Source: Bordetella parapertussis (GTDB lineage: Bacteria > Pseudomonadota > Gammaproteobacteria > Burkholderiales > Burkholderiaceae_C). Taken from it: 45,774 nt of DNA. Where the stretch lies: assembly GCA_945870575.1 (NCBI GenBank), contig CAMBSK010000022.1, forward strand, positions 1 to 45,774, given 5' to 3'. Made by a program: the position numbers and the translations under genes. This document shows positions 34,090 to 43,761 of the stretch, in pieces; the stretch's first letter is position 1; each line of letters begins with the position of its first letter. A model generated the notes under the pieces. It did not search any database. It saw nothing but the letters and a program-made list of their open reading frames with translations, and was not told where the DNA came from.

Positions 34090-35703
34090 TCAAGGCTTTT
34101 GTACGCTTTTTTGGGCTCTGGCCATCAGCAGCACCGGCAACAAACCCGCAACCACCAAGGCCAGCGAGGGCAGTGCAGCTTCACCCAAACGCTCATCGCG
34201 TGCAAGTTGGTAGGCCATGACTGCCAGCGTGTCGGTATTGAATGGTCGCAACACCAAGGTAGCCGGTAACTCTTTCATGACATCCACCCATACCAGCAGC
34301 AACGCAGAAGCCGCAGACGGGCGCAGCAGGGGCCAATGAACTCGCCAAAATACATCGTGACCAGAGGAACCGAGCATGCGGGCGCTTTCATCGGCGCTGA
34401 GAGAAATGCGTGAATAGCCGCTTTGCACACTTTGCAAAGCGACTGCGATGAAGCGAACCAGGTAAGCCCACAGCAGCCCAAGCAGCGTGGCGGTCAGCCA
34501 ATACCCGGCGCCGCTCTGAGGCCAGCGTTGCTGAATCCATGACAGGGGAAGTAACAAACCAACCACGATGACAACGCCGGGCACGGCATAACCTAAGCCT
34601 GCCAATTGCGTACTGAACCGACGCCACCAGGTCGGGCGTGTGCGCACGCCGTGGGCCAGCACCAAAGCCAGCCCGACAGCCAGCACAGCACTGATTCCGC
34701 CAAGTTTCAAGCTGTTCCAAAACCAGCCGGCAAAGGCCGCCCATGGCAAGGCTTGTTGCTGGCTGCCGATCCACAAAGCATGGCCCATGATCAAAAGAGG
34801 GAAGACAAACCCCAGCAACACCGGCAACACACACAAGACAAATGCCATAGCCGCAGGCCAACCGTGAAGACGCATTACTTGCGATTCTTGGGTGCGTGAG
34901 CTAGTGCGGCGGTTGGAAAACCGAAGGCGTGATTGGGCGCGGTATTCCACCCACAGCACTGCCGCCACCAGCAAGAGTAAAAAAGAAGACAGCTGTGCGG
35001 CCGCCACGCGGTTATCCATGACCAGCCAGGCTTTGTAAATGCCAGTGGAAAAAGTTTGCACGCCAAAATAACTACTCACACCAAAATCGGCCAACGTCTC
35101 CATCATGGCCAACGCCAATCCCGCGGCAATCGCAGGACGCGCTAACGGCAAGGCCACACGAAAAACCCGGCGCGGCACACTTGCGCCCAACAAACGGGCA
35201 GCCTCCATCAAGTGTGGCGCGCGTTCAGAAAATGCACTGCGGCACAGCAAATACACGTACGGATACAAACTCAAACTCAACACGACGGCAGCGCCCCAGG
35301 TGCTGCGAACATCGGGCCATAAAGCGCCTTGCCAGCCGCTGTGCTGTCGCAACCACATTTGCAGCGGCCCGCTGTATTGCAAAAAATCGGTATATGCATA
35401 AGCAACCACATAAGCAGGCATGGCCAGCGGCAGCAACAATAACCAACTCAGGGTTTGCCGTCCTGGAAAGTCAAACAGGCTGACGGCAACCGCGCCGACA
35501 CTGCCTATGCTGACTACACCAAGCGCCACCAGCAGGCACAAAAGCAGACTATTGAGCGTGTATTCAGGAAGAACTGTTTCAAGCAAGCCCAGCCAGACGG
35601 CGGCAGAAGTGGTGTCCCATTGCAGCCAGGCGATCAGCACCATCAACACAGGTGCGACGAGCATACAAACGGTGAATCCGCGAAGAAAGCTAAACAAGGG
35701 CAT
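34090..35703 (-). CDS. Ferric-iron ABC transporter permease
   Basis: A 537-residue inner-membrane permease of the FbpB type, made of two fused six-helix halves. Each half carries an EAA-type loop for ATPase contact (HLMEAARLLGASVPRRVFR in the first, ESARMLGSSGHDVFWRVHW in the second). It forms the channel for iron captured by the downstream-encoded binding protein. The frame opens with TTG at 35730; the ATG at 35703 is preferred, though no ribosome-binding site is clear for either. The ATPase gene is divergent across a palindromic region. Confidence 0.88.
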   Translation of the reverse strand: MPLFSFLRGFTVCMLVAPVLMVLIAWLQWDTTSAAVWLGLLETVLPEYTLNSLLLCLLVALGVVSIGSVGAVAVSLFDFPGRQTLSWLLLLPLAMPAYVVAYAYTDFLQYSGPLQMWLRQHSGWQGALWPDVRSTWGAAVVLSLSLYPYVYLLCRSAFSERAPHLMEAARLLGASVPRRVFRVALPLARPAIAAGLALAMMETLADFGVSSYFGVQTFSTGIYKAWLVMDNRVAAAQLSSFLLLLVAAVLWVEYRAQSRLRFSNRRTSSRTQESQVMRLHGWPAAMAFVLCVLPVLLGFVFPLLIMGHALWIGSQQQALPWAAFAGWFWNSLKLGGISAVLAVGLALVLAHGVRTRPTWWRRFSTQLAGLGYAVPGVVIVVGLLLPLSWIQQRWPQSGAGYWLTATLLGLLWAYLVRFIAVALQSVQSGYSRISLSADESARMLGSSGHDVFWRVHWPLLRPSAASALLLVWVDVMKELPATLVLRPFNTDTLAVMAYQLARDERLGEAALPSLALVVAGLLPVLLMARAQKSVQKP

Positions 35704-35741
35704 GGCGTGAAGCAGCACGTAGGCAAGCAAGGGTAAGCGGC

Positions 35742-35777
35742 GATTGTAGGCAGCAGGCTAAGTGCCTGCCTACAATC
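35742..35777. promoter_or_regulatory. Divergent promoter/operator palindrome between permease and ATPase genes
   Basis: GATTGTAGGCAG (35742-35753) and CTGCCTACAATC (35766-35777) are perfect 12-base inverted arms around a 12-base centre. Each arm holds a TACAAT resembling a -10 box, one per strand. On the plus strand the TACAAT ends eight bases before the ATPase ATG, so a transcript starting there would have almost no leader. No clear -35 boxes are seen. Confidence 0.5.
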
Positions 35778-35783
35778 CTGCTC

Positions 35784-36881
35784 ATGTATATAGATGTGTC
35801 AGATTTGCAAGTACGCTATACAGGCCGCGACCAAGCTGCGGTGGACCATGTGAGTTTTGGTCTGCACCAAGGTCAAATGGGCGTGTTGATCGGCCCCTCC
35901 GGTTGCGGCAAGACCACTTTGCTCAGAGCCGTCGCCGGGCTCGAGCCGGTCAATGGGGGCGTCATTTCTATGAACGGACAAATCATAGGCAGTACTGCCG
36001 TACACCGCCCCGCAGAAAACCGACGCATTGGCATGGTGTTTCAGGACTATGCCTTGTTTCCTCATCTCAGTGTCGAAAAAAACATTGGTTTTGGCATAAA
36101 TCATTGGGATAGGACAAAGCGTGACGCACGCGTGAAAGATTTATTGTCTTTGGTAGGGTTGTCTTCAGTGCCTAAGCATTACCCACATGAGCTGTCTGGC
36201 GGGCAGCAGCAACGTGTGGCATTGGCACGGGCGTTGGCACCCGAGCCATTGTTATTGCTTTTAGACGAGCCGTTTTCCAATCTGGATGTGGACTTGCGCG
36301 AAAGGCTGGCGCACGAACTGCGCGGGATATTGCATCAAGCACAAATCACTGCGTTGTTTGTCACGCATGACCAGATGGAAGCCTTTGCTTTAGGCGATGT
36401 CATCGGTGTGATGAACCAAGGCAAAATTGAGCAATGGGACGATGCATACCAGCTCTACCATCGTCCTAAGACGCGCTTTGTCGCAGAGTTCATCGGACAC
36501 GGTGTGTTTGCCCCTGCCAAGGCTAGGCAGCAAGACCAGCACATGGTGTTGCATACCCCTTTGGGGGATTTACAAAATATGGACGAACATTTCGTGCAAC
36601 AACCGATCGCGAATGATGGTGTCTGCGAAGTTTTGCTGCGCGCAGATGACATCGTGCATGACGATGATGCGCCAGTGAAAGCTGAAATTCTGCGCAAAGC
36701 TTTTCGCGGCTCCGAGTTTTTGTACACCTTGCGATTGGTCGGCGGTCAAATTGTGCTGACCCATGTGCCCAGTCACCATGATCACCATGTGGGGGAGTGG
36801 ATCGGCATTCGACTGCAAGCAGACCATGTGGTGGTGTTTGGCACCAGCTCAAACGGTGAAAAGCAAGTTAAGCCACAGTGA
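35784..36881 (+). CDS. Ferric-iron ABC transporter ATP-binding protein
   Basis: A 365-residue ATPase of the FbpC/PotA type. Walker A GPSGCGKTT is at 37-45, the Q-loop in VFQDYALFPH, the signature LSGGQQQR at 137-144, Walker B LLLLLDEP at 156-163, and the H-loop in FVTHDQMEA. A C-terminal TOBE-like regulatory domain follows from about residue 240. It would power the permease encoded divergently. The region from about 36530 contains a histidine-rich HHDHHVGEW segment near the end, possibly metal-interacting. Confidence 0.92.
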   Translation: MYIDVSDLQVRYTGRDQAAVDHVSFGLHQGQMGVLIGPSGCGKTTLLRAVAGLEPVNGGVISMNGQIIGSTAVHRPAENRRIGMVFQDYALFPHLSVEKNIGFGINHWDRTKRDARVKDLLSLVGLSSVPKHYPHELSGGQQQRVALARALAPEPLLLLLDEPFSNLDVDLRERLAHELRGILHQAQITALFVTHDQMEAFALGDVIGVMNQGKIEQWDDAYQLYHRPKTRFVAEFIGHGVFAPAKARQQDQHMVLHTPLGDLQNMDEHFVQQPIANDGVCEVLLRADDIVHDDDAPVKAEILRKAFRGSEFLYTLRLVGGQIVLTHVPSHHDHHVGEWIGIRLQADHVVVFGTSSNGEKQVKPQ

Positions 36882-36917
36882 TGTTTTTTTACTTGTCAGC
36901 AAAGTGTTGACATACAT

Positions 36918-38351
36918 CTAGTCCTGGCGGGGTGAAAATCTGACACTGAATCTTGCGCCCGGCGATGTGTGGCCGGGTCGGGTATCGTTGATACTGACTT
37001 TGGCTTGGTGTTTGTCAGAAATCTCTTTCACGATGGCCAGACCCAGGCCGGAACCGTCAGCCTCTGCGCCCAACGCTCGGTAAAAAGGCTCAAACACCCG
37101 CTCTCGCTCTGCCTCAGGTATGCCGTGGCCTGAGTCTTCCACTTGAATCTCCCAGCCGCTGCTGAGGTCACCGCACACGCGGGCGGTGACCACGCCTTGT
37201 TCCCCGGCGCTGGACGGCGTGTAGTTGATGGCGTTTTCTATCAGATTGCGTATCATTTCTTTGAGCAAAGTCGGGTTGCCCGCTTGCATGGCCAGCCCGG
37301 GTTCGGGGCCTTCAAAACCGAGGTCAATCTGTCGCTCCATGGCGCGCGGCAGAGAGTCCTTGACAACCTCCATGGTCAGCAAGGCCAGGTCGCAGGTTTG
37401 CATGGAGACTGCCGAGCCGCTGCTCTCGGCGCGCGCCAGCGCCAGCAACTGGTTGACCGTGTGCGTGGCGCGCATGCTGGCGCGACCGATTTGCTTGAGC
37501 GACTGTTTCAAATCCTCGGCATTGGCGTCGCTGCGTTGCGCCAGATCGGCTTGCATGCGCAGCCCTGCCAGCGGGGTTTTCAGCTGATGCGCGGCATCTG
37601 CCAGAAAGCGTTTTTGGGTGGCGATAGAGTGTTTGAGCCGGTCCAACAAATCATTAACTGAAGAGACCAGCGGCATCACCTCGGTGGGTACGGCGGTTTC
37701 GTCCAGCGGGCTCATGTCGTCGGGTTTGCGCTGGCGTATGCGGTCTTCGAGCTCGCTCAAAGGTTGAATGCCGCGCGTGAGCGCCAGCCATACCAGCAAC
37801 ACCGCCAGCGGCAGGATGACAAACAGCGGCAGCATCACGCCTTTGATGATTTCATGCGCCAGTACCGAGCGTTTCTCCAGCGTCTCGGCCACTTGCACCA
37901 GAGCCGGTTGCGCTGCGCGCGGACTGACCCGTACCCAAATATAAGCAACCCGTACTGGTATGCCGGCCATCAAGTCGTCACGGATACGCAACTCGTTGGT
38001 GACCAGTTTTTCATCGTCCTGCGGCATAGGCAGACCGGCTTCGCCGCTCAGCAACTCGCCATTACCGCCCAGCACCTGGTAGTAAACGGTGTCGGTTTCG
38101 TCCGCGTGCAAAATCTGATGTGCAGACAGCGGTAGATGAAAACTCACGGTGCGCTCATCGCTTTGCACCAGTTGCGCCAATGCCTTGGCACTTTGGCCGA
38201 GACCCCGGTCAAAAGGCACCTTGGCAATGCCTTCAGCCACCAGCCAAGTCAGGCCGAAAGTGATGGGCCACAACAGCAGAAACGGGGTCAGCATCCAGTC
38301 CAGGATTTCGCCGAACAGCGAACGCTGGCTGCGTTGAAACAGCTTCACCAT
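36918..38351 (-). CDS. Sensor histidine kinase (TctE/QseC-like)
   Basis: A 477-residue membrane kinase. Two transmembrane helices (about 22-40 and 172-192) bracket a periplasmic sensor of the type found in TctE-like kinases. A HAMP-like region follows, then the H-box with phosphorylated His255 (DAAHQLKTPL), the N-box NLIENAINYTP and G-boxes DSGHGIPE and GSGLGLAIV. The frame opens at 38423, inside the regulator gene; ATG 38351 fits the family and sits 13 bases after the regulator stop. Its signal is unknown; TctE kinases respond to tricarboxylates. Confidence 0.88.
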   Translation of the reverse strand: MVKLFQRSQRSLFGEILDWMLTPFLLLWPITFGLTWLVAEGIAKVPFDRGLGQSAKALAQLVQSDERTVSFHLPLSAHQILHADETDTVYYQVLGGNGELLSGEAGLPMPQDDEKLVTNELRIRDDLMAGIPVRVAYIWVRVSPRAAQPALVQVAETLEKRSVLAHEIIKGVMLPLFVILPLAVLLVWLALTRGIQPLSELEDRIRQRKPDDMSPLDETAVPTEVMPLVSSVNDLLDRLKHSIATQKRFLADAAHQLKTPLAGLRMQADLAQRSDANAEDLKQSLKQIGRASMRATHTVNQLLALARAESSGSAVSMQTCDLALLTMEVVKDSLPRAMERQIDLGFEGPEPGLAMQAGNPTLLKEMIRNLIENAINYTPSSAGEQGVVTARVCGDLSSGWEIQVEDSGHGIPEAERERVFEPFYRALGAEADGSGLGLAIVKEISDKHQAKVSINDTRPGHTSPGARFSVRFSPRQD

Positions 38352-38364
38352 GGCGAACCTGACA

Positions 38365-39048
38365 TCAGATAGCCGGCGGGTTGATTTTTTCCAGGCAATA
38401 ACCCAGGCCGCGCACCGTGGCAATGCGGATAGGGCCTTTTTCTATTTTTTTACGCAAGCGGTGTATGTAAACCTCGATGGCGTTATTACTGACTTCTTCG
38501 CCCCATTCGCATAAACGTTCAACCAATTGGTCTTTGCTGACCAAACGGCCTACGCGTTGCAGCAGCACCTCGAGCAAACCGAGTTCGCGCGCAGATAACT
38601 CGACCATGCGCCCGTCTATGGTGGCCATGCGCCCGGCCTGGTCGTAGACCAGCGGTCCGTGCTTGATGGTGGCACTGGTACTGCCCATGCCGCGGCGCGT
38701 CAAGGCACGCACGCGCGCTTCGAGTTCCTGCAATGAAAACGGCTTGGCCATGTAATCGTCGGCGCCGTAATCCAGACCTTTGACGCGCTCGTCCACGCTG
38801 TCTGCGGCGGTGAGTATCAGCACCGGCATGCTGTTGCCGCGGGCGCGCAAACGCTTTAAAACTTCCAAGCCGTGCATCTTGGGCAAACCCAGATCCAGAA
38901 TAAACAAATCGAATTCGCTGGAGGTCATCAAGGCGGCATCGGCTTCGCTGCCGTTGGCGACGTGGTCAACCGCTGCACCCGAGGCGCGCAAGGTGCGAAG
39001 CAAACCGTCGGCCAGGACCTGGTCATCTTCGGCGATCAGTATGCGCAT
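38365..39048 (-). CDS. OmpR-family response regulator (TctD/QseB-like)
   Basis: A 227-residue regulator with a receiver domain (acidic pair Asp8-Asp9, phosphoacceptor Asp52 in LFILDLGLP, Thr80, Lys102) and a C-terminal winged helix with VSNNAIEVYIHRLRKKIE and RIATVRGLGYCLE. The frame opens far upstream at 39348, but ATG 39048 has a GGGAGA ribosome-binding site and the family start MRILIAEDD. It precedes its kinase gene on the same strand. Confidence 0.93.
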   Translation of the reverse strand: MRILIAEDDQVLADGLLRTLRASGAAVDHVANGSEADAALMTSSEFDLFILDLGLPKMHGLEVLKRLRARGNSMPVLILTAADSVDERVKGLDYGADDYMAKPFSLQELEARVRALTRRGMGSTSATIKHGPLVYDQAGRMATIDGRMVELSARELGLLEVLLQRVGRLVSKDQLVERLCEWGEEVSNNAIEVYIHRLRKKIEKGPIRIATVRGLGYCLEKINPPAI

Positions 39049-39117
39049 GAACCGTCTCCCGGGGTATAGCAAGGCTGCTGGGCGGATTCTAGGCTTAGCC
39101 GTCACACGGATGACGCA

Positions 39118-39139
39118 AACCCGTGAAAGAACACGGGTT
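39118..39139 (-). terminator. Stem-loop at the end of the MarR-family gene
   Basis: AACCCGTG (39118-39125) and CACGGGTT (39132-39139) form a perfect eight-base stem with a six-base loop, overlapping the MarR stop codon. On the minus strand it is followed by only a short T run, so termination is likely but not certain. Confidence 0.4.
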
Positions 39140-39626
39140 AACGATAGGACGTGGCATAAGCTTCCAGACCGAGGCTGACGACGGTGGCGACATCGTTGCC
39201 GACTTCCCGCCGGAATTCCGCTTCGGCCTGGGCGACAGCTTGCTCGAAGGCATGCAGCCAATCCAGACCGCTGGCGGTGAACACGATGCGTTTGGCTCGA
39301 GCATCCAGACCGTCGGAAATCCGCTGCACCAGGCCCCAGGCTTCGCATTGCGTGACCAAATCTCCCATGGCCTGCTTGCTCATACCGGCCATGTCGGCCA
39401 GCTCGGTCAAGCGCGCGCCGTTCAAAGGCAGATGCCGGGTGATGTGGATGTGCGCAGCGCTCACTTTGTCGCGCGCCGCCAGATTGGCCAGCGCCAGCGG
39501 CACATCAATGTGTCTGGCCATCAATTCCAGTACCCGGTCGTCGAAGCGGCGCATGGCGTGGCCGAGCAGTCGCCCCAGGTGGGATTGGCGCCAATCCAGA
39601 GCTGAAGTGAGTAGGTTAAATGACAT
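39138..39626 (-). CDS. MarR-family transcriptional regulator
   Basis: A 162-residue winged-helix regulator. The recognition region is LTELADMAGMSKQAMGDLVTQCEAWGLV, followed by the wing RISDGLDARAKRIVFTASG. MarR proteins usually bind palindromes as dimers and release them on binding a small ligand; the ligand is unknown. The ATG at 39626 is preferred over the frame opening at 39653. It is divergent from recA across 141 bases that also contain two LexA-type boxes. Confidence 0.85.
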   Translation of the reverse strand: MSFNLLTSALDWRQSHLGRLLGHAMRRFDDRVLELMARHIDVPLALANLAARDKVSAAHIHITRHLPLNGARLTELADMAGMSKQAMGDLVTQCEAWGLVQRISDGLDARAKRIVFTASGLDWLHAFEQAVAQAEAEFRREVGNDVATVVSLGLEAYATSYR

Positions 39627-39691
39627 ACCTATATAGTAAGGCAAACTGACCAAATAAAGTGTTTACAGAATTCAATAACACAGATAAAGTA

Positions 39692-39707
39692 CTGTTCAAG
39701 TATCCAG
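39692..39707. promoter_or_regulatory. recA: LexA-box candidate 1 upstream of recA
   Basis: CTGTTCAAGTATCCAG fits the CTG-N10-CAG layout of the proteobacterial LexA (SOS) box. It ends 60 bases before the recA start. Confidence 0.65.
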
Positions 39708-39708
39708 C

Positions 39709-39724
39709 CTGTGTTTCAACACAG
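39709..39724. promoter_or_regulatory. recA: LexA-box candidate 2 upstream of recA
   Basis: CTGTGTTTCAACACAG also fits CTG-N10-CAG and is a perfect palindrome (seven-base arms around TC). It begins one base after the first box, ahead of the AAAGGAG recA ribosome-binding site (39755-39761). Confidence 0.65.
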
Positions 39725-39767
39725 TTCAGGGTGATTTTCTTAAGCCATTGATTTAAAGGAGTTTTTC

Positions 39768-40829
39768 ATGGACAACGTCAAAAGCATCGCCGCCGCCGGT
39801 GAAAAGGCCAAAGCCCTGCAAGCCGCACTGGCGCAGATCGAAAAGCAATTCGGCAAGGGCACCAGCATGCGCCTGGGTGAAGGTGAGGTCATCGAAGACA
39901 TACAAGTGGTGTCTACCGGTTCATTGGGCCTGGACGTGGCCTTGGGCGTGGGTGGTCTACCGCGCGGGCGAGTCATCGAAATCTACGGACCGGAGTCCTC
40001 CGGCAAAACCACACTCACTTTGCAAGTCATTGCAGAAATGCAAAAAATGGCCGGTACCTGCGCGTTTGTGGACGCCGAACACGCGCTGGACGTGCAATAC
40101 GCACAAAAGCTTGGGGTCAATTTGCAAGAGTTGCTCATCAGCCAACCAGACACCGGTGAGCAAGCGCTGGAAATTGTCGACAGCCTGGTGCGCTCCGGTG
40201 CGGTGGATCTGATCGTCATCGACTCGGTGGCAGCGCTCACGCCCAAGGCTGAGTTGGAAGGCGAAATGGGCGACTCACTGCCCGGTTTGCAGGCACGCCT
40301 CATGAGCCAGGCGCTGCGCAAACTCACCGCACACATCAAGAAAACCAATTGCACGGTTGTCTTTATCAACCAGATCCGCATGAAGATCGGTGTCATGTTC
40401 GGTTCGCCCGAAACCACCACCGGCGGTAATGCGCTGAAGTTTTACGCCTCGGTTCGCTTAGACATTCGCCGCACCGGCACCATCAAAAGAGGTGAGGAAT
40501 CCATTGGCAACGAAACAAAAGTCAAAGTGGTGAAAAACAAAGTCGCGCCGCCGTTCAAAACCGCCGAGTTCGACATCTTGTTCGGCGAAGGCATCAGCCG
40601 TCACGGTGAAATCATAGACATGGGTGTGGCCGCTAAGGTCGTCGATAAATCCGGCGCCTGGTACGCCTACCAAGGAGAAAAAATCGGTCAGGGCCGGGAC
40701 AACGCCCGCGAGTTTTTGCGCGAAAACCCCGAGTTGTCGTTCGAAATTGAAAACAAGGTGCGTGCCTCACTGAACATCCCGTTGCTGGCGGCTGAAGTGG
40801 AAGAGCCCAAGCTGCAAGCCGTCAAGTGA
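39768..40829 (+). CDS. recA: Recombinase RecA
   Basis: RecA forms filaments on single-stranded DNA for homologous recombination and triggers LexA self-cleavage. The 353-residue protein has Walker [10 protein letters not shown] (74-82), Walker B-type [12 protein letters not shown], and the DNA-binding loops L1 ([14 protein letters not shown]) and L2 (region with [15 protein letters not shown]). An AAAGGAG site lies six bases before the ATG. Two LexA-type boxes upstream suggest SOS control. recX overlaps the recA stop. With dprA in this window, two parts of a transformation-type recombination pathway are present. Confidence 0.98.
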   Translation: MDNVKSIAAAGEKAKALQAALAQIEKQFGKGTSMRLGEGEVIEDIQVVSTGSLGLDVALGVGGLPRGRVIEIYGPESSGKTTLTLQVIAEMQKMAGTCAFVDAEHALDVQYAQKLGVNLQELLISQPDTGEQALEIVDSLVRSGAVDLIVIDSVAALTPKAELEGEMGDSLPGLQARLMSQALRKLTAHIKKTNCTVVFINQIRMKIGVMFGSPETTTGGNALKFYASVRLDIRRTGTIKRGEESIGNETKVKVVKNKVAPPFKTAEFDILFGEGISRHGEIIDMGVAAKVVDKSGAWYAYQGEKIGQGRDNAREFLRENPELSFEIENKVRASLNIPLLAAEVEEPKLQAVK

Positions 40830-41344
40830 GCCAGATGTTTCAACTGATACAAGGCGGTGCCAGCAACACGGTGTCTGAGCAGCAAGCGCAGACACCTTCG
40901 CAGCCCTCCCCCAAGGCGCGCGCCGTCAGCTTGCTGGCGCAGCGCGAGTACTCGCGTCAGGCTTTGCAGGAGAAGCTTGAGGCTGAGGGGCAAAGTCCTG
41001 AGGCGCTGGCACTGGCCCTGGACCAGTTGCAGGCCAGAGGCCTGGTGGACGACACCCGGGTCGCTGAAACCCTGGTCAACCGGCGTTCAGGCAAATTGGG
41101 CGGCATGCGCATGCGGCAAGAATTGCAAGCTAAGGGCTTGTCCCCGGAAGTGGTGGCCGACACCATCGCGAGTCTGAAAGACTCAGAAATGGCCAGGGCA
41201 CAGGCCATTTGGGCTAAAAAATTCGGCCAACTGGCCAAGGATGCCGCTACCCGTAATCGGCAAGCCCGGTTTTTGGCCACGCGTGGTTTCTCCAGCGATG
41301 TGGTGCGCCAAGTGGTGTCGGGCTTGGGTGAAGAAGAAACTTAA
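40826..41344 (+). CDS. recX: Regulatory protein RecX
   Basis: RecX binds RecA filaments and limits their extension. A 172-residue protein rich in three-helix repeats, with [39 protein letters not shown] and [21 protein letters not shown]. The GTG start at 40826 overlaps the recA stop (GTGA), giving tight coupling; an ATG at 40835 is the alternative. It is convergent with argC with only four bases between the stops. Confidence 0.92.
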   Translation: MSQMFQLIQGGASNTVSEQQAQTPSQPSPKARAVSLLAQREYSRQALQEKLEAEGQSPEALALALDQLQARGLVDDTRVAETLVNRRSGKLGGMRMRQELQAKGLSPEVVADTIASLKDSEMARAQAIWAKKFGQLAKDAATRNRQARFLATRGFSSDVVRQVVSGLGEEET

Positions 41345-41348
41345 AAAA

Positions 41349-42275
41349 TCAGTTTTGCAGCATCAACTGTATGTTTTGCACCGCCGCACCGCTGGCGCCT
41401 TTGCCCAAATTGTCTAACCGCGCCATCAAGACCGCGTGACCGTGCGCCTCATTGGCAAACACCCGCAACTCCATGAAATTGGTGTCATTCAAAGCCGTGG
41501 CATCCAGCTTCAAATCATCCGTCGGTGGCATCACCCGCACACAAGGTGCAAGCGCGTCGTTGGTTTTGGCGTAATGCGCCGCCAATGCGTCATGCAAATC
41601 CTGAGCCCGCACTTGTCCCGGCAACGAAGACAAATGCAGTGGAATTTGAACAATCATGCCTTGCTTGAAATTACCCACGCTTGGCACAAACAGCGGGCGG
41701 GTCGTCAAGCCTGTGCAATGCATGATCTCCGGAATATGTTTGTGCGACAAACCCAGCGCATAGGCCTCAAACAAAGAGGCCGTGCCGGCTTGATAAGCTT
41801 CAATCATGGGTCGCCCGCCGCCTGAATAACCGCTGACCGAGGGCAGGCTCAATGCAAAGTCAGCTGGTATCAAACCTGCATCAATCAAAGGCCGGATCAG
41901 TGCAATCGCGCCGGTGGCATAACAACCCGGGTTGGCCACTCGAGAAGCATTCGCAATCAACTGTGCTTGGCCGGTGCAAAGCTCGGCGAATCCATACACC
42001 CAGGCGGGGTCGGTGCGGTGTGCCGTGGACGCGTCAACGATACGCGGATGATGTCCGCTTAAGCTGTCGATCATGGCCACAGATTCTTTGGCCGCGTCAT
42101 CATGCAGGCAGAGCACTACCAAGTCCACCTCGGCCATCAAGGCCAGCTTGGCGGCAGGATTTTTTCGCTCACTTGCCGCAATGCTGACCAAGTTGATGTC
42201 GGACAACTGCTCTAGCCGCTCACGGATCTGCAAACCCGTGGTGCCCGCTTCGCCATCAATGAACAGGGAATGCAT
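41349..42275 (-). CDS. argC: N-acetyl-gamma-glutamyl-phosphate reductase (type 2)
   Basis: The NADPH-dependent third step of arginine synthesis, reducing N-acetylglutamyl phosphate to the semialdehyde. The 308-residue size is that of the shorter type 2 enzyme. The nucleotide-binding start [13 protein letters not shown] and the catalytic Cys118 in [10 protein letters not shown] are clear, with SGYSGGGR further on. The frame is open to 42431, but the ATG at 42275 gives the family start [11 protein letters not shown]. It is divergent from sucC across a gap of about 225 bases in which no other gene is seen. Confidence 0.93.
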   Translation of the reverse strand: MHSLFIDGEAGTTGLQIRERLEQLSDINLVSIAASERKNPAAKLALMAEVDLVVLCLHDDAAKESVAMIDSLSGHHPRIVDASTAHRTDPAWVYGFAELCTGQAQLIANASRVANPGCYATGAIALIRPLIDAGLIPADFALSLPSVSGYSGGGRPMIEAYQAGTASLFEAYALGLSHKHIPEIMHCTGLTTRPLFVPSVGNFKQGMIVQIPLHLSSLPGQVRAQDLHDALAAHYAKTNDALAPCVRVMPPTDDLKLDATALNDTNFMELRVFANEAHGHAVLMARLDNLGKGASGAAVQNIQLMLQN

Positions 42276-42501
42276 GAGGTCAATCACTTTCGAAACGTGG
42301 GAATAGGCTGAAATGGCGTGCTGCAAATCCCAGCGGCGGCCAGCCAACAGGGCAAATGCGCAAGCATTCATGTCATTTACCTGACAGAAAACGGGCAGGA
42401 TGATGCAATGCAGCATGATACATTTCTCCACAGTTCAGCCCACTAAGGGCTTTAACAAGCGCCAACCAAAGTTGGCCCTATCGGATTGAAAGCGAGTTCT
42501 C

Positions 42502-43662
42502 ATGAAAATACATGAATACCAAGGCAAGGAAATCTTGCGCCAGTTTGACGTGCCGGTGCCGCGTGGCATTGCCGCCTTCACCGTGCAAGAGGCCGTCGAA
42601 GCCGCGCAAAAACTCGGCGGCCCGGTCTGGGTCGTCAAGGCGCAGATTCATGCCGGCGGTCGCGGCAAAGGCGGTGGCGTCAAAGTCGCCAAAAGCATTG
42701 ATGACGTCAAACGGCTGGCCTCCGAAATTTTGGGCATGCAACTGGTGACACACCAGACGGGTGCCATGGGTCAAAAAGTCAGGCGCTTATACATAGAAGA
42801 CGGCGCTGACATTCAAAAAGAGTATTACGTGTCCGTGGTCACCGACCGCGCGTCGCAAAAAATCGCGTTCATCGCTTCCAGCGAAGGCGGCATGGACATT
42901 GAGCAGGTCGCGCATGACACGCCCGAAAAAATCATCACCGAACTGATTGATCCTTTGACCGGATTGGGCGACGCGCAGGCCAAAAAAATCGCCGATGCGG
43001 TGGGCATTCCCGCCGACTCCACCGCGCAAGCCGTGGATGTGTTCAAAAAGCTGTTCACCTGTTACATGGACACAGACGCTTCGCTGGTGGAAATCAACCC
43101 GCTCAACCGCGACAGCAAAGGCAACATCATGGCGCTGGACGCCAAGTTCAACTTTGATGCCAACGCTTTGTTCCGCCATCCCGAAATCGTGGCTTACCGC
43201 GATCTGGACGAAGAAGACCCGGCGGAAATTGAAGCCTCTAAATTTGATCTGGCCTACATCAGCCTGGACGGCAACATTGGCTGTCTGGTCAACGGTGCCG
43301 GTCTGGCCATGGCCACCATGGACACCATCAAATTGTTCGGCGCCGAGCCGGCCAACTTCCTGGACGTAGGCGGCGGCGCGACTCCTGAAAAAGTCACCGA
43401 AGCTTTCAAAATCATGTTGAAAAACCCCAAGGTCGAGGCCATTTTGGTCAACATCTTCGGCGGCATCATGAAATGCGACACCATCGCGCACGGCGTGATC
43501 ACCGCATGTAAAGCCGTCAATTTGAAAGTGCCATTGGTGGTTCGCATGAAGGGCACCAACGAAGATTTGGGCAAGAAAATGCTGGCCGAATCTGGCCTGC
43601 CCATCATCAGCGCCGACACCATGGCACAAGCCGCACAAAAAGTGGTTGCCGCTTTGCACTGA
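42502..43662 (+). CDS. sucC: Succinate--CoA ligase (ADP-forming), beta subunit
   Basis: The beta subunit of the TCA-cycle enzyme interconverting succinyl-CoA and succinate with nucleotide triphosphate formation. At 386 residues it shows [22 protein letters not shown], the ATP-grasp loop [24 protein letters not shown], and the C-terminal [22 protein letters not shown] CoA-ligase domain. It is followed after 99 bases by sucD. Confidence 0.97.
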   Translation: MKIHEYQGKEILRQFDVPVPRGIAAFTVQEAVEAAQKLGGPVWVVKAQIHAGGRGKGGGVKVAKSIDDVKRLASEILGMQLVTHQTGAMGQKVRRLYIEDGADIQKEYYVSVVTDRASQKIAFIASSEGGMDIEQVAHDTPEKIITELIDPLTGLGDAQAKKIADAVGIPADSTAQAVDVFKKLFTCYMDTDASLVEINPLNRDSKGNIMALDAKFNFDANALFRHPEIVAYRDLDEEDPAEIEASKFDLAYISLDGNIGCLVNGAGLAMATMDTIKLFGAEPANFLDVGGGATPEKVTEAFKIMLKNPKVEAILVNIFGGIMKCDTIAHGVITACKAVNLKVPLVVRMKGTNEDLGKKMLAESGLPIISADTMAQAAQKVVAALH

Positions 43663-43761
43663 AGAACTTTTATCTCTCTTTGAAGTGGAACCAATTCAGA
43701 GAAAAAATTGATTGAACCTGTCGCCAAGCGCATTGCTTGAAACACCCAAAGGATTCGGAAA

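Noticed and set aside
42276..42431. Longer N-terminus for ArgC
   Set aside because: The extra 52 residues precede the conserved nucleotide-binding start and show no family resemblance. The region is more likely the divergent argC-sucC promoter area.
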